Shown piece after piece: positions 1 through 13,600 of a DNA stretch of 64,000 nt (position 1 is the first letter of the stretch; each line of letters starts with the position of its first letter). The DNA is from Phoronis australis (lineage: Eukaryota; Phoronida; Phoronidae): contig NMRA01000016.1 in NCBI GenBank assembly GCA_002633005.1, positions 590,443 to 654,442 on the forward strand. The letters run 5' to 3'. The notes under the pieces were generated by a model. The model was not told the DNA's origin and ran no database searches. It saw only the letters and a list, made by a program, of their open reading frames with translations. The translations under genes were made by a program, and so were the position numbers.

Positions 1-232
1 ATTTTTGAGAATGTGGACTTTTTGCTATAATTCACGGGGTACGTTTAGTGCTATGACTTGTGCATTCCTCGAATTTTGGTAGTTCCTGTCTTTTTAGTGG
101 AGTCTTGTCTCGTTTTCTACTTTTTTCGGAGTTTTTGTTTCTCTGGGGCCAACTTTTTGCCCACTTCGCCAAACTGGGGCTCGTTTGAGCCCCCCGGAGC
201 CTCCCTTGGGTGCGCGCATGCGTAGCAAATAT
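1..232. repeat. Dispersed repeat, copy a (left edge of window)
   Basis: Shares an ordered series of blocks with 775-970 and 26230-26455: GCTATGACTTGTGCATTC, a GAATTTTGGTAGTTCCTG block, a TTGTCTCGTTTTCTA block, and TTTGCCCACTTCGCCAAA followed by G-rich GGGGCTCG. No coding potential or terminal structure was found; class unknown. The left boundary may lie outside the window. Confidence 0.7.
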
Positions 233-396
233 CACATGCAACTGATCAGAAAGAAGTGGCCCTGTTTTAGAAAGCTTGGTCAACATTTTCGCAATTGATA
301 GCATTTTCCTTTGTCAAAAGACCCGCTTTGTAATAGTTTGGATATGTCATATGTAGTGTATTCAACATTAAAACATTTGTATTATATTTTGTTCAG

Positions 397-1688
397 AAGT
401 CGTACGACCAAACTCCAGCCGTTGAGGAGCCGTTGGAAGGGCACGTTCTCGTGACTGAGGTAAGTGCAAAACGTGTAACAGTCGACACGCGTATTGAGAG
501 TGAGCTGAAAGGTAAAGCGTTATCTCGCATCATTACATGTATGTACAGTTGGACCTTTCCCGCTGCGGGCTCAAACCTGACTTGTGGTACTAGTAGCAGG
601 CCGCCGGGGTCTGAGAAGGACCACCGCTGGCGTCCTGAACCAATTAAGGGCCTGCCGCAGCATAAATGACGAATAAATGAAGACATGTTATGAATAGGCA
701 TGAAAAATAGAGAGGAAATTTTATACAATATGCAAATATTGAATTTTCGAAGAAATTCACGAATGTTGACAACTGGGGGCTCGAATTTTTGAAACTGTGA
801 ACCTTTTACGTTTTACGTTCAGCGCTATGAAATGTGCATTCGCCGAATTTTAGTAGTTCCTGCCTTTTTAGTTGTCTTTTGTCTCGTGTTCTAAATTTTC
901 GCTGTTTTTGTTTTTCTGAGGCTGACCTCTTTTGCCCACTTCGCCAAATGGGGGCTCGTGTGCGCATGTATTACTTTACTTGGCCGTTACTCTCTATTTT
1001 AGATCGCACGATCAATCGGCGGGAAGTTCACCAGGTTTATCGACGCAGCACTGAAGTTGCGGGAAAACGTGCAACGCCGATTCCGTGAATACAAAACGCA
1101 AACGAATTTCAAGACATGCTGTAAACTGGACGGATCTACTCTTGAATATGATATTCGATTCAAGAAAAAGGTAGAGGACTGCGTATAATTCGCGGGTGAA
1201 TTATATATTGTTAATATAGGGCCCCCTTTGTTCTTATTTAGAAATTCATGGTGTTTGCTTAGATTCAAGCAATGAAATGAACATTGAAAAAAACTATGGT
1301 TCGTTCTAAACCTTCTGCAAGTCGATTTACCACACTTGGCTCTCATGAATGGGCAAAGCATCGCCGAAATCGCTGTCGACTGGAGGGGTGGCGGCATTGA
1401 TGATCAGGCGTGAGTGTTCGAAAAGTCTTGAAATAGCCGTCTATTATTTTCTACTAAGAACATACATGTTCTGATGCAGGTCGACTTACACACTGTCTGC
1501 AAGCGAGAGTCAGATACGGCCTACCACACCCCACGGTACCCAGACGCTAGTCTAGAACAACAGATGGCACAGAATTTAGCTGAAGTACCAAATCTGAAGT
1601 GGCAATACTTTGGCACCGAGGAGGGTGTACATACCTCTTACCCGGCTAAAGCAACTACAAGTTGCACGTCTTTCGACCCACGATACAG
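397..1688 (+). CDS. CACHD1: CACHD1-like exons 397-459, 1003-1170, 1480-1688: N-terminal VWA_N-like region
   Basis: The first visible exon gives a 21-residue peptide ending VLVTE. The second begins IARSIGGKFTRF and is Arg/Lys-rich with a CC pair. The third contains LKWQYFGTEEGV, the segment typical of the region just before the VWA domain in alpha2/delta and CACHD1 proteins. Phases are 0, 0, then 2. This extracellular part precedes the ligand-binding VWA fold. Exon 397-459 is short and lies between two copies of a dispersed repeat, so it is less certain than the others. The start codon and signal peptide must lie upstream. Confidence 0.75.
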
Positions 1689-4600
1689 GTATTATACATT
1701 GCAGAATGCACTGATGACTGCTTGTGCATGGGCGGCGCAGCACTGAAATAAGTGAGGGGGGGGGGTTGCTAACGCCCCCTCAGTCCCCCTGTGGTGCACC
1801 GCCTATAGACCATGTGCAGCCTACCACTGAAAAAAGTGGGGCTATAGCCCACCACCCCCTTATGGTGCGCCGTCCATGTTGTGGTCTTTCAGCGGCCATT
1901 GTCTTGGTAATCCACGTGTCTGCTTACCACTAACTTCAGGTGCCATAACACTGGTCTTCATTTTCCGTTGTAGCAGACGATGTCCCCAGAAATAGCTCTT
2001 AGCCAGCGAGCTAAATTGAAGTCATCGGCGAGAACTTTTTTTGAGACCAGTGTCAGCACGATCGAAACTCTAGCGTCGCGATATTACTGAACTTCCGTTT
2101 CGGTTTAACTCTGTTGTTTTGCATAAAGGCTCATTTGTGTCAGTTCAGACATGGGCGCATTTTCACATACAAACTCACGGATGAAACTCTTGCGGCTTCT
2201 CGAATTACTTATCACGCACCCCAAAATCGTTTACCGACCACGGACATGAATCCTTACCATAAAAGCTGACGTGCAATCGGGCACATTGGTAAATTTTTCT
2301 GTTCATGGTTCGTTGTGAGAGTTCTTTGAGCAGTTAGTTTTTAGCGCACTGAGTAGATGTTCTATAGGTACTCAGGGTTTTCCGTCAGTGGTAAATTAGG
2401 GTTCTTTTCCACGGGTTAAGTGCTCTGTGGTATGTAGTAACTACCCTTGCAAACTTCATTACTTTAATTATCAAGCATAAGGTAGTGAATGTAAATTGCA
2501 TCAATGTAATCGATTTATGCTTTCATTAACCAGACCGTGGTACGCGGAGGCAGCCACGCCGACTCCCAAGGACGTAGTGCTTGTAATTGACGTATCCGGT
2601 TCAATGATGGACTCCCACGCAGGACGTACCCTGTTAGACATCGTTAAAGAGGCTGCCAAGACAGTTTTGGATACACTCAACCCACGTGACAGGGTAATGA
2701 ATTTCATTGCAATTTCTCTTATACGATTACTTATGCGTACGACTACATGTACATTCGGCTTTGGCGATGTTTTTGAAGCTGTCTAAGATATAGTGGCGAA
2801 CGTCACGCCTTATCTACTTAGGAGGTGGCACATTTGATAATAGTAAAAATTCACAATTGCCCTCCTGACTGTAACCACCCAGATTTCGGGCTTGATGCTA
2901 GACATCATTGGGACATATGCTCCCAGACCGCTGGTTCTCGAGCACGGCCTTGCTCACAGCCCGTTGTCTTCCCCAAATTTATCTTGTGAGTGAGAGTTTT
3001 ATACTGAAAGAGGAAACAATGTAGCCACCACAATTATCTCCCTTAAGTTAATACGTTTAGAAGAAATGACACCATTTAGAAGGCAAATCACCCCAAGCAA
3101 TATTGCTAAACACCCGCCTGAAATCGTCGTCGGTGGAGCGATACCAACCACGGGGTGTGTGAACGTGCCTGCGTGTCTGTTTAGTACGTGGTTGTGGTAT
3201 TGCGTCACTGATACGGCTGTGTCGGAACTGATTTTAAAATCTCTCTCTTAACTTCTTACTGAGGTAAACAAACGCTCCCAAAAGCAAGAACAGACGAACG
3301 TCTAGCTCGGGGAATACAGATAGGAAAAATGTCACTTGTCAGGTAAATCTTGTGAGACTGAGTTAATATTCTTCGCTATTCATCCATTTCAGGTTGGTCT
3401 CGTGACATTTTCCCACATTGCCCGCACGCCATCCGGAACACCGGAAACAAGCAATTGTTATAGCAACACAGTAGCCCAAGCCACGCCACATAACATCAAA
3501 TACCTGAAAAAGTACATTGAGGAAATCATTTCAGGAGGCGGAACTAAATATATTCCTGCCCTCGAACAGGCGTTTGAGTTGTTGAAGTCGTGTTCCGGAA
3601 CTAAAGTGTTAGGTATGGTATTAAACTCACTGATAGCCTTACGAACCGTATTAAAAAATGTAAACAAAATGTTTTCTCGATGTTTGTTCTACAATTTTAT
3701 GAAGCGCGTTTTATTTATGTTCAAGGCAATTAAGGACAGACATGATTGCTTTTAGACCTCATGGCCTATGTCAATTTCGACGGTGAAATCAGCTAGGACC
3801 TTATAGTGGATTTTTCCATTGGTTATTAGGCGTGAAATTTTTTCTCATAAAAATGTGCCTGCTTTGTGTGTGAGTTTCAAACTAAAGAAGTTTTATCACT
3901 ATTGCGAATTCTGATAAATAACAAACAGTAAAATTACTCGCTTTTGAATTTTCAAAACAGGTGCACTCGAAGCGATTCCACTGTCTGGGAAGTATAGTAT
4001 TGTTTTGCATTGAGGGTATCACGTGACGAAGCTGAAGATCTGAACCACGTGTGAACTTGTTGGAAGATGTGTAAAAACTCCATCTCAGCAGGACTATCTT
4101 TGTTCATAGTTTATTTTAATAGTTCGGCCCGTGATTATTTTTCGTTTTCAGACAGAGTCATTTTGTTCCTCACCGACGGGGAACCTTACGAGTCCAAGGC
4201 GGAAATACTTGCAGCAATACACAAGGAAAACCAAGCACTGAACAACTCTGTCATTGTCAAGACCTACGGTACTGGGCAGTGTAAGTGTTGTCCGCAGCAA
4301 TATGTCCTCAAACTTACTAGTTGCGGTTCAGTACATTTCCATTCGTTTTTTTTCAACTGAGCCTTTCCATAACAAATGCAAGATTTTTGTACATGTGCAA
4401 GAATCATTGTACCACGCGATGTGCTAGCTCTATGGATTGCACCTACGAACAGCTCAACAATTGCTCTATTAATTACGCGGGTTGGGTTAGCTCATTTACT
4501 TATTTTCTTATTCTCATTTCTTAAATTAAAGGGGACAGTTAATTCAATTTGGCCACGACTCCTTTTAAGAATGAGCCCCTCTGGGTACTTCTAAGAAGTG

Positions 4601-7600
4601 ACGTGAGTGGTCGAAGCTAGTCAAACGTTGGGATACACCTTTAAAGATCTCGTATTTGCCCTGCGAGTTGGCTACTTCCCGTCAAATTATCCATTGTGTG
4701 GACGGGATGCCGCATTTCCATATCTGAAGTCTCACACTCAACATTGACATTTTAATTACACGACTACTGTACAATCTTCAGATCTGAAGCAAGATGCCGA
4801 AGACATCTTATCAAACATGGCTCAACAGACGGGATTCAATTCTTCTTACGGCAATGTAACGGTAAGGACAAATCATGCGAGCGTGAAACATTTAGGCATA
4901 ATAATAATTCTTGCAAGGGATCAGGCGTATTAGCCAAACGTCGGTTTATGTTCAAAAGTAAACTGACAGAATGACAAACCTGTTACTGATTTGTGGTTTT
5001 CTTTTTGTATTTTGTACAAGTTATAATATGTTGTTTAAAAAGTTCCATATTTAGGAATATGTTTCGACATGTATGTGTGCATAGGCTACCTGCATCCCGC
5101 AAACGCGCCCATTTGTGAAAAAATTCAAAAAAGCATCATTGTTCAAAGCGCAAAAAGCTGACGTGTCATTAACTTAAAGTAAATCAATGTTTTTACGAAT
5201 GTTTTACTTATTGAATGTCACGAATGAACAACAACCAGTCTTTCCCATGCTATCATTTCGCCATTACTCCGACAAAAATATTCACATAATAAACAACAAC
5301 CAGTCTTTCCCATGCTATCATTTCGCCATTACCCCGACAAAAGTATTCACATTGGTGGATCCAAGACGTCACCACAGGACCACAACAATCTTCGATTTAC
5401 CGAACTTCACGATAGCCCTAAAACGCCCGTCTTAGTCATGCGCAAAGAGAGGGTAGAGTCTATCTATTAATCTGCCTTTGGCTATAGAATTATATTTTGC
5501 ATCATTTAAATTGAGAGATAAGAATGGCCATGCATGTTTGAAAAGTATCTGCGAAGGAGTTCTTTTCGCAGAAACCAAATCTGTAACGCAACAGCTCTTT
5601 TCTGATGTATGGTTTCTTTATTCAAAATTTAAGAGACATTCTTGACTTCAGAAATTAATCTGAAGAAGTGCAAAGGCTATGGTTTAGTTTATCCTGACCT
5701 TACGATTACATAGAATCGTACAATCAATACTTTGCAGGCAGGACTGTACACCTACATCAAGAACCCAGACGACCTTCGAAGGACATTGGGATCTTATTAC
5801 AACTTCTTCAGCAAAAGGACTCACAGTTCCTCGGATTTTGTTATCACGATACCTTATGCAGATTTCTCCGGGCTGGGTGAGTTGTTATCACGATACCTTG
5901 TATAGACTTCTCCGGACTAGGTTAGTTGATACCGTGATACCCTATACTGGTTTCTCCGAGCAAGGTGAGTTGTTATCACGATACCACATACAGACTTCTC
6001 CGGGCTCGATGCCTTAGACACACTTCTCTGGGCTACGAGAGTTGATACCACGATACCTTATACAGATTTCTCCGGGCTGGGCCGGGTGAGTTATCACGAT
6101 ATCTTGTACAGATGTCCCTGGCCAGATGAGTTGTTATCACGATACCTTATACAGACTCCCCCGAGATAAGGGGAGTTGTTATCATGGTACCTTACAGAGA
6201 TTTCTCCCAGATAGGTGAGTTGTTATCATGAAATCGTATACAGATTCTCAGGTGCATGTGAGCTGCAAACGCTCTATGAACGAGAAGCCTGCTCAGTACA
6301 GTCATTCTAAATGTTTTCACTTTATTTCGGCTATTGAGAAATTTTCTGTGAACTTGAAAAGCACTGTAACTACAACGTTAATGGAAAAGTATTTAATAGA
6401 CTGTTGGAACTGCTAGAGAACGAATATTTTGTTTAACACTGGAACCCTACAGATGTCTCTGCTGTTTCCATTTACTTCTATTGGAGCAGAGCTGTCTTGT
6501 GCTGTAAAGGATGAACTTAACACACGGCACGTTTCAGGTCTTGTGACTACAATAGCAGCACCCGTCTACCACAACGATACATTCAAGGGCGTGGTAGGAG
6601 TTGACCTTTCCATGAGCGACCTGTTGTCTGACGTCACATACTTCAAACAAGGTAAACCACATTCAAAAACTTTCTGAGGTTTCAAAAGTGATTAATGCTA
6701 CTTCAAACTTCTCTTGTTCTTGGCGTATATAGGATTTCGCTTTGGAGACTCTACTACGAATTTCAAATGCCCCCACAAAGCATTCCCATTGCGTTTTTGC
6801 TGTGGTCAAACTGGGCGGAGCGGCGGGTTCGCTTACCCCCCCCCCCTTAATCCTACCTATGTTCGATGTCCATCTTCGACAGATGTTGAACATTTGTTTA
6901 ACTTAAGTGTTTTTCATCTGTATCGTGAATCCATCGTCTGGGGAAGCCAAATCTTACCAAATCTCAATTTATTAGTTAAGCTCAGTGCTGACTAAGAGCT
7001 AAGAGCTAAGCCAAGTGAAGTTCCGCTGTCTCTTGAGGCGACTGACAGTGTTCGGAGTCCTTCGTCTGCTTGGAGTCTTACTATTTGTTCGAATTCACCA
7101 TACTTTCTAGGAGCCTTTTCATACGCCTTCATCATCGACAACATTGGTCGCACAATGATGCACCCCCTCCTGCCTCGACCATACAGTGTTGAGGAACCGC
7201 CTATATTTTTGGACATCGGCGATCTGGAGTCTTCTCGAGAAGCTGAGGAGATGATCGAGTCTATGAAAAGGTAAGACTGCGCACAGAGTGACACTAACGC
7301 CACGCCATTGAGGAATTAAAACCCCTTCTCAGAAATGTACAAGTGTCAAAAAGAAAAAAAGGTAGGAGCTCAGGGACTAAGGGGTTATTTCGAATTCGCC
7401 TACAGGAATACCCTTCTCCAATCTTACTTTCTCGCCATAATGAGATTGATGATTCGTTCTGCGTACCAGTTTTTACTCTCTGTTACGTTAGTTTGGACAA
7501 CTTGTATCTTACTGTCGTGGTGCACTGACGTAGAGTGGTTACCACCTGATATTGTATTGCAGAGGGAAGACCGGCAGTAAATCTTATATGTCTACTCACG

Positions 7601-10600
7601 TACTGTCCAGAGGGGATGCCAAGCGGGACGGAGTTTCTCGTGAAAAGCACATGACGAGCTTCTTCTGGCATCCGGTGGGTGGAGCTTTTTCTTGGCCTTG
7701 GAGTCGTGCAGTGCTAACGAAATATTTTTAACAATTTATATTTAATCTGTAGAGATACGTTGCGACATGTATAATCCAGGTACAACACGCATTATCATAA
7801 CACAATTCGTTTCTTTTAATAGTACATTCTGATGGGAATTCTAAACCGACTGTGTGGTCCTGATGAACAAATGGCACACTTTATATTAACAAAAGCGTTG
7901 ATGCAGAAAGCAGTTCATCAAACTAGGGGAATTGCTATCTTTTCGGCCCCATTGGGAATACCTTTGCAAAATTCAAAGAGTCGATTTCCGCGACTAAAAT
8001 GCTTGTGCAGGTCATTTACCCAAAGTGACGTCATACAAGATGGCGGAGAATGTGTATCTAGCAATTGACAAAGCAGTGATTTTAAGGTTTTGATGTTAAA
8101 GAGTTTAATAGTGACTAATTCCAAGCCCTTAAAAGTATAAATTCTGCTATTAGGTTACGTAACTTTATGTTTAAAGTTTTGCCATTGACTTTCAACCAAC
8201 ACGTTTTCTTTTTTAGATTGAAGGAACTAATTTTTCAGTGTGTATTGCAATTGCCGGTGATAACAAGCAGACGCACCTTCCACCTTTGAAGCTGCAGTCT
8301 AGTGACACCTTCTTGTATTACGATTTGCATCTGAAGAAACCCAAAACCAGTTGCAAGCACTTTTCACGCCTGGCCACGAACGGTACGCCCGTTTCTCTCG
8401 TTCTTCTTCACGACTGTATGCCCGGGACTTGTTTTTCAAAATTAATAAACATTGAGGTACTGAACTGAACTTATCCATCAATGCTCTGTTAAGAGCAGCT
8501 GTTAAGTGACCTTACTTTCTGCGGGAAATATCCCGCCGATATTTTAGAAATTTCTCAGATGTAAATCAGATATCCCATGTACAGTGTGTGTGTACAGTCA
8601 TGATATAAGCCATGAAAGATGGAGCGTAATATGGCGGGAAAGTAGGTCATCCCGTTGGTAACAGTTCACAAATGGACAGTTTCTACGTCTCCGACGAACC
8701 TTTGGTGCTGATAAATCGTCCTTGTATATTTCAGATGCCAAAATGCTCAGAAATTTATAATAAAATAAATACTAGTCATTCAACATAATGGCTTTACTGT
8801 AAAAAAACTTATCGTTTGACCGGGGAAGGAACGCTCAACATAAATATGACGTCATATAACTGCGATCTAAAGCACATGGCTGCAAGAAGGTACCGCCGGA
8901 ACACAATGGCGTTCGTTTATATAGGATCAATGGGGTTTCACCTTCGTTCTCGTTGGAACGTTCACAGCTGAAATGGATTCTCGCTAGGGTATATGTGCAA
9001 TCTTGGTCTCCAGGCGTAATTTCACTGCGGGTGTTCATTTGCAGCGTCGTCGTGTGTGAAATTCTCGCCTTCGGCATTCCGGCAGCCCTACAACTATCTG
9101 GAAAGCAACGAATCCATAAACGATATTGACAGGTACGAGATGTATCTGAGAGGACTGAGTCCAAAGAACCCAGGTTTGAAGGTAATTATTTTACCTACAC
9201 TATGTTATAGAAGCTACAGACCCACGTTCCGTGCAAAAAACAAACTGTTGTTTTAGACCACTTACCGTTAGGTAATTTATTTCCATCTGCTCTTTAATCG
9301 GGTAAGAAGATGTTGACGGATTTCCAAAAAAATCACAATTCGTTTTACCATGATACCATACTCGGCGCATAAAATGACACGCCAGGTGGCAGGTCAAACT
9401 GCAGAGCTTAGTCTCGAGCTTTAGCCCTGAAATCACCTCCGACTCGACTGAGGGATAATTTGACATCAATTTCTTAACTGTAAGTAATCTAAATCAAGGC
9501 ACATTTTTGATGGAAGACGAGCTTGTAGCCGTTGTAAAGTCGATTGCAGCCTAGAGAATAGTTCTACCCGCTTACACAACAGAAAGAAACGCATTTAGGT
9601 ACTACGTGTATCCAGTAATTTTCAATAAATTTATTGATGATTAAATTTAATGAACGAATTTTTTTAAAAAACATGTGATTTGACCATTGCCCTTTGTGTC
9701 AGTTCATCTTTGGGTTGACTTTGGGTCACGTGGCAAACACGAAAACTGCAGTACCAAACTCTCATATAGTGGTAACTTTTTGCAATGTTGTACGAGAAAT
9801 ATCATGACGTTTTGCAAATAAAAGCGATCGTCTGCTTTTAATTTCAGTCGCATGTCCGGAGTTCGGTGGCCAAAACCTCGGTCTTGGATAGCTTCTGGTT
9901 GCGGCACCAAAGTAACAACACCGTATGGCGTTACTTTGGCACTGAAGAGGGTGTATTCAGGATACACCCGGCAGCTACGTTGTCAAAGAATTACGACCAT
10001 TTCCAGAGAGATTGGTACGTACCAGAGTGGCCAACTTGATGCAACACGGTGCGTCACTATGTCACCATTACTGGCAAAATGACTTGATCATGGTCCGTTA
10101 TCTTCCGATGACATTTGCTGCTTATCTGAAAAGGACAGTTGGAATGATTTGCGATACGTTGGTGATAATAGTCGACTTTTGTTTACGGCAATTAAAACAA
10201 CGTTTTTTGCAATTTCGATTGCAGTTTTACTTTTATCCTACAAAAATACTTTCGCAGGTACAAAAAAGCCGTCAGTTACCCGGGTCTCAACGTGATGTCG
10301 GCACCGTATTTTGACGCCTTAGGAGCTGGTTTGATGGTCACTATGGCAAGGACAATATTCCATGGCAGGTAAGAGTCGGTTTGAGAAGGGATGTACACCT
10401 TGGATAGGCTCTTTGTATCCTCGACCTGCTCACACGAACGGGTGGTTTGTAAAGAAGCTAAAGCTATTGTTTATACCTGCTCATTGCTTTGTGAATATGA
10501 AAGCATCAATTCTTGACTATCTTAGAAACTTGGTTGTCACCATGATCGGCAACTTGTCCACTTGTAGGCGTAATGCCATTCTTGTTACGTAAAGCCTGTA

Positions 10601-13600
10601 ACGGCTTTTCTAGTACCTTGTACTGTATCTGAAATGCGCTGTGACCCTGAGCCCTCAACAATGTTGAACACTGCCCATCACTTTTACAGGAAAACTGGAG
10701 AGCTCCCTGACAACGATCTGATAGCCGGTGTGCTGGGAGCAGATTTTACTCTTCAGTCGTTTTACTCGCTGATGATCGAGGCCCACGAACCGTGCTCTGG
10801 TCGGAACGACATCAGGTAATTGCGCATTACCAAGCTCATCCTATATCTTGAAGGCTTAAATGAGTTTTACTGTGTGACGTATAAAATTTTTCAGGTTTTG
10901 TAGCGTCTGCAGTCACGTGACATAGGCCAAAAGGATAATTGTGTTCACGAAACACAGCATAAGGCTTTTATAAGACCTAGGCTAGAATCTAGTAAACATT
11001 AAAGACGGAAGGCGGTTTTATTTTAATAAAATACATTATATGACCCTTTTCGTTCAGCTATTAATTTACGGAGACTTGTTATTTGCCTTTTAGTTGTTTG
11101 TTAATGGACCAAAGTGGCTACCTCGTGATGCATGACGATTTTGTCAACAACAACTCGGCTGTGGTGGAGAATGTTCACATTATAGACAAGGTATCTAAAT
11201 TATAACGATTAGAGTTAATGGAGGCAAATGATACCGTTGCTCGCCATCATTTTGGTTGGATAAGCTATCATTCGAGGAAGAAGCTCTGGAACTTTTAAAT
11301 TCAGTCATTACAACTTAGTTGCCCTCAAAAGTGCTTATTTAATCCATTTCCAGGAACCATTTATAGCCAAGGCACTGATTGACCGAAATATCCTGGAAAA
11401 GAGTGTATGCGTAAATTACGAAACTGTATCGTACCAAGTCACCTGGCGAGTGAGTACTCTTCGGTTTGTTCGTGACTTCTAATTGCTTTAAAGAATGTCG
11501 TGACTGACGCTTGCTAAGTGTAGGATATACATAACCAGATAACAAGGGTCACGTGACGTGAATGCATATGAGCGACACTTTAAGTCAAGAAGGACAACGA
11601 TGTGTAGTCCTATGCAATACTAACATTTGTTGCGGAGGATTCAGACGTTTTCACCCTCTATTAAGGATCTTTTTCAACGATTTCGCGCGCGTCTCGGATG
11701 CTGAATTAGCGGTCACACACGGGGAGCTCCAGTCCTTGGTCCGTATTCATGATCTGGGTCACCGAGGCGCGCTAAATCCATTTGTTGAAGAAGATCCTTA
11801 GCTGAGGGGGAAACGCCCGAATCCTCCGCAACAAATGTTTCTTAGTAACTGAATTGTATCTGCTGAACATCCAGAAAAATCTATTGTATCGCAGAATATG
11901 TTATGTTACGCAAACAATAGGCAATAAAACAATGTATTAAAAAGTCACACGGTTTATCTAATTGTTGACGCAGGTTGTCATGAAAAGAAAGAGCTTCGAG
12001 TTAGGTGCTTCCCGTGGAAACTTTGTGATGGAGAAAGTGCATGGCAGTAATGTTTACCTCATCAAATATCAAAAAACGGACGCGAGTGTCGATTGCAAAT
12101 GCCAGGTAATGAGAAAAACGGCTACTGATAATCACTCATTTGCAGGCGGACTGATACACAATGTACCAGGCGTGCGAAGGCCACTCACGTTGGCCTATTG
12201 CACTGATCACCCAGGACCATATTTATGTTTTATCAGTATATAGTTGAATCCGAGCTACGGAGCTAGAGACCTGATACGAGGGTCCAGCGGTGTGTCCCAG
12301 TGACGCTTGAACCCACGACCTTGAGTAAAAGAAACAGATACTTATCCCCCTAGGCCACGCTGCCCCCCACTGATAGTCCCTTGAGTCCTGCAGTTTGAGA
12401 ACCACTGAATAACGGGCATCAAACTGGCCGTTTCTTAAAATTTTGACCCCCTTAAGTGACTATTGCCAATAAAACAAGTTTCTGTAAAATCATTTTGAGG
12501 TGGTGATGTAGTTACGTCATTTCTAAAACATTGGTCTATATACACCAACCTCTAGCCTGTACAGTATACAGTGGCTACATTGGTCATTTCTCTGGTCGTC
12601 TCCAGGTGTTACGGTGCTCTCATGGTCATGAGTGGTCCGATGAAAAGTCGTGCCGACGTAAATAGGATAGAGAGGAAGCAGTGTGGCCTGGTTGATAAGT
12701 GCCCGCTTTCTTTACTCGAGGTCGTGGGTTCAAGTCCCACCAGGTCACACTGCTAAACCCTTGAGCCAGGTTTCTAGCTCCTCAGCTCGGTTTTAACCAT
12801 ATATTAATAAAGCATAAAAATATTTCCAGATGATCAGTGCAATGGGCCCACATACGAGGTCTGCGCACGTCTGGTACAACGTGTATCAGACCGCGTGCAA
12901 TTATTTTTTTTAAATAGGATAGAGGTTGGTGTATGTAGGCCAATGTATTTTATAAATCGAGTTGAATACCCCCGTAAGTAATATTTCAAATCCTTCAAAT
13001 TTCTCTCCTACAATAAAATGATTAGAAATACGGTTTTCCTAAAAATAATGCAGTATTAGATCCGTAAGTGCAAGAGTACCGCGGTCTCCTTTCAGGAAAA
13101 CTATGCATCATGCGAATCCGCGTCACCACTGAGCTGCGAATGTCCGTGCAGTCGACCGGCCGCATTTAGTTACTGTGATAACAGGTTTTATGTAACCAGG
13201 TAAGAAAACGTTGCATGGTAACAAGTTTTGGGAATTATACAAAAGATCCTCGAACAAATTATTGTGGACCAAAACAATTATGTTGCACTTACAATACACT
13301 TAAGTTTTAAAACCTCTTTAATGCCTGAATACAAAATTTTAGCACTCCTCTGGTACTTTTCAAAACTTTAATAACAAGCTTAGGCGTATCTGGACCTGGC
13401 TGCTTGGGGGCACGGGGTATCTGAATATGTCTAATCACATATTACTCCTATGAAAACAATAGCGAACATTAAAAATTTAACCATTGGGGAAAGTGTATTC
13501 TTGAGCTTAATAAACGAATGGGAAAGTAATCCAAAGCTCATTCAGACTGGGAACTATAATACCACCACGTTGTGTGGCGATCGTCGCTATAAGTTGTCAT

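Noticed and set aside
999-1397. 132-codon minus-strand frame
   Set aside because: Antisense of the plus-strand exon at 1003-1170; no homology signal of its own.
12676-12760. Functional tRNA gene
   Set aside because: A and B boxes are present, but a convincing anticodon arm is missing and a body shared with an inverted copy follows, so it is a SINE head.
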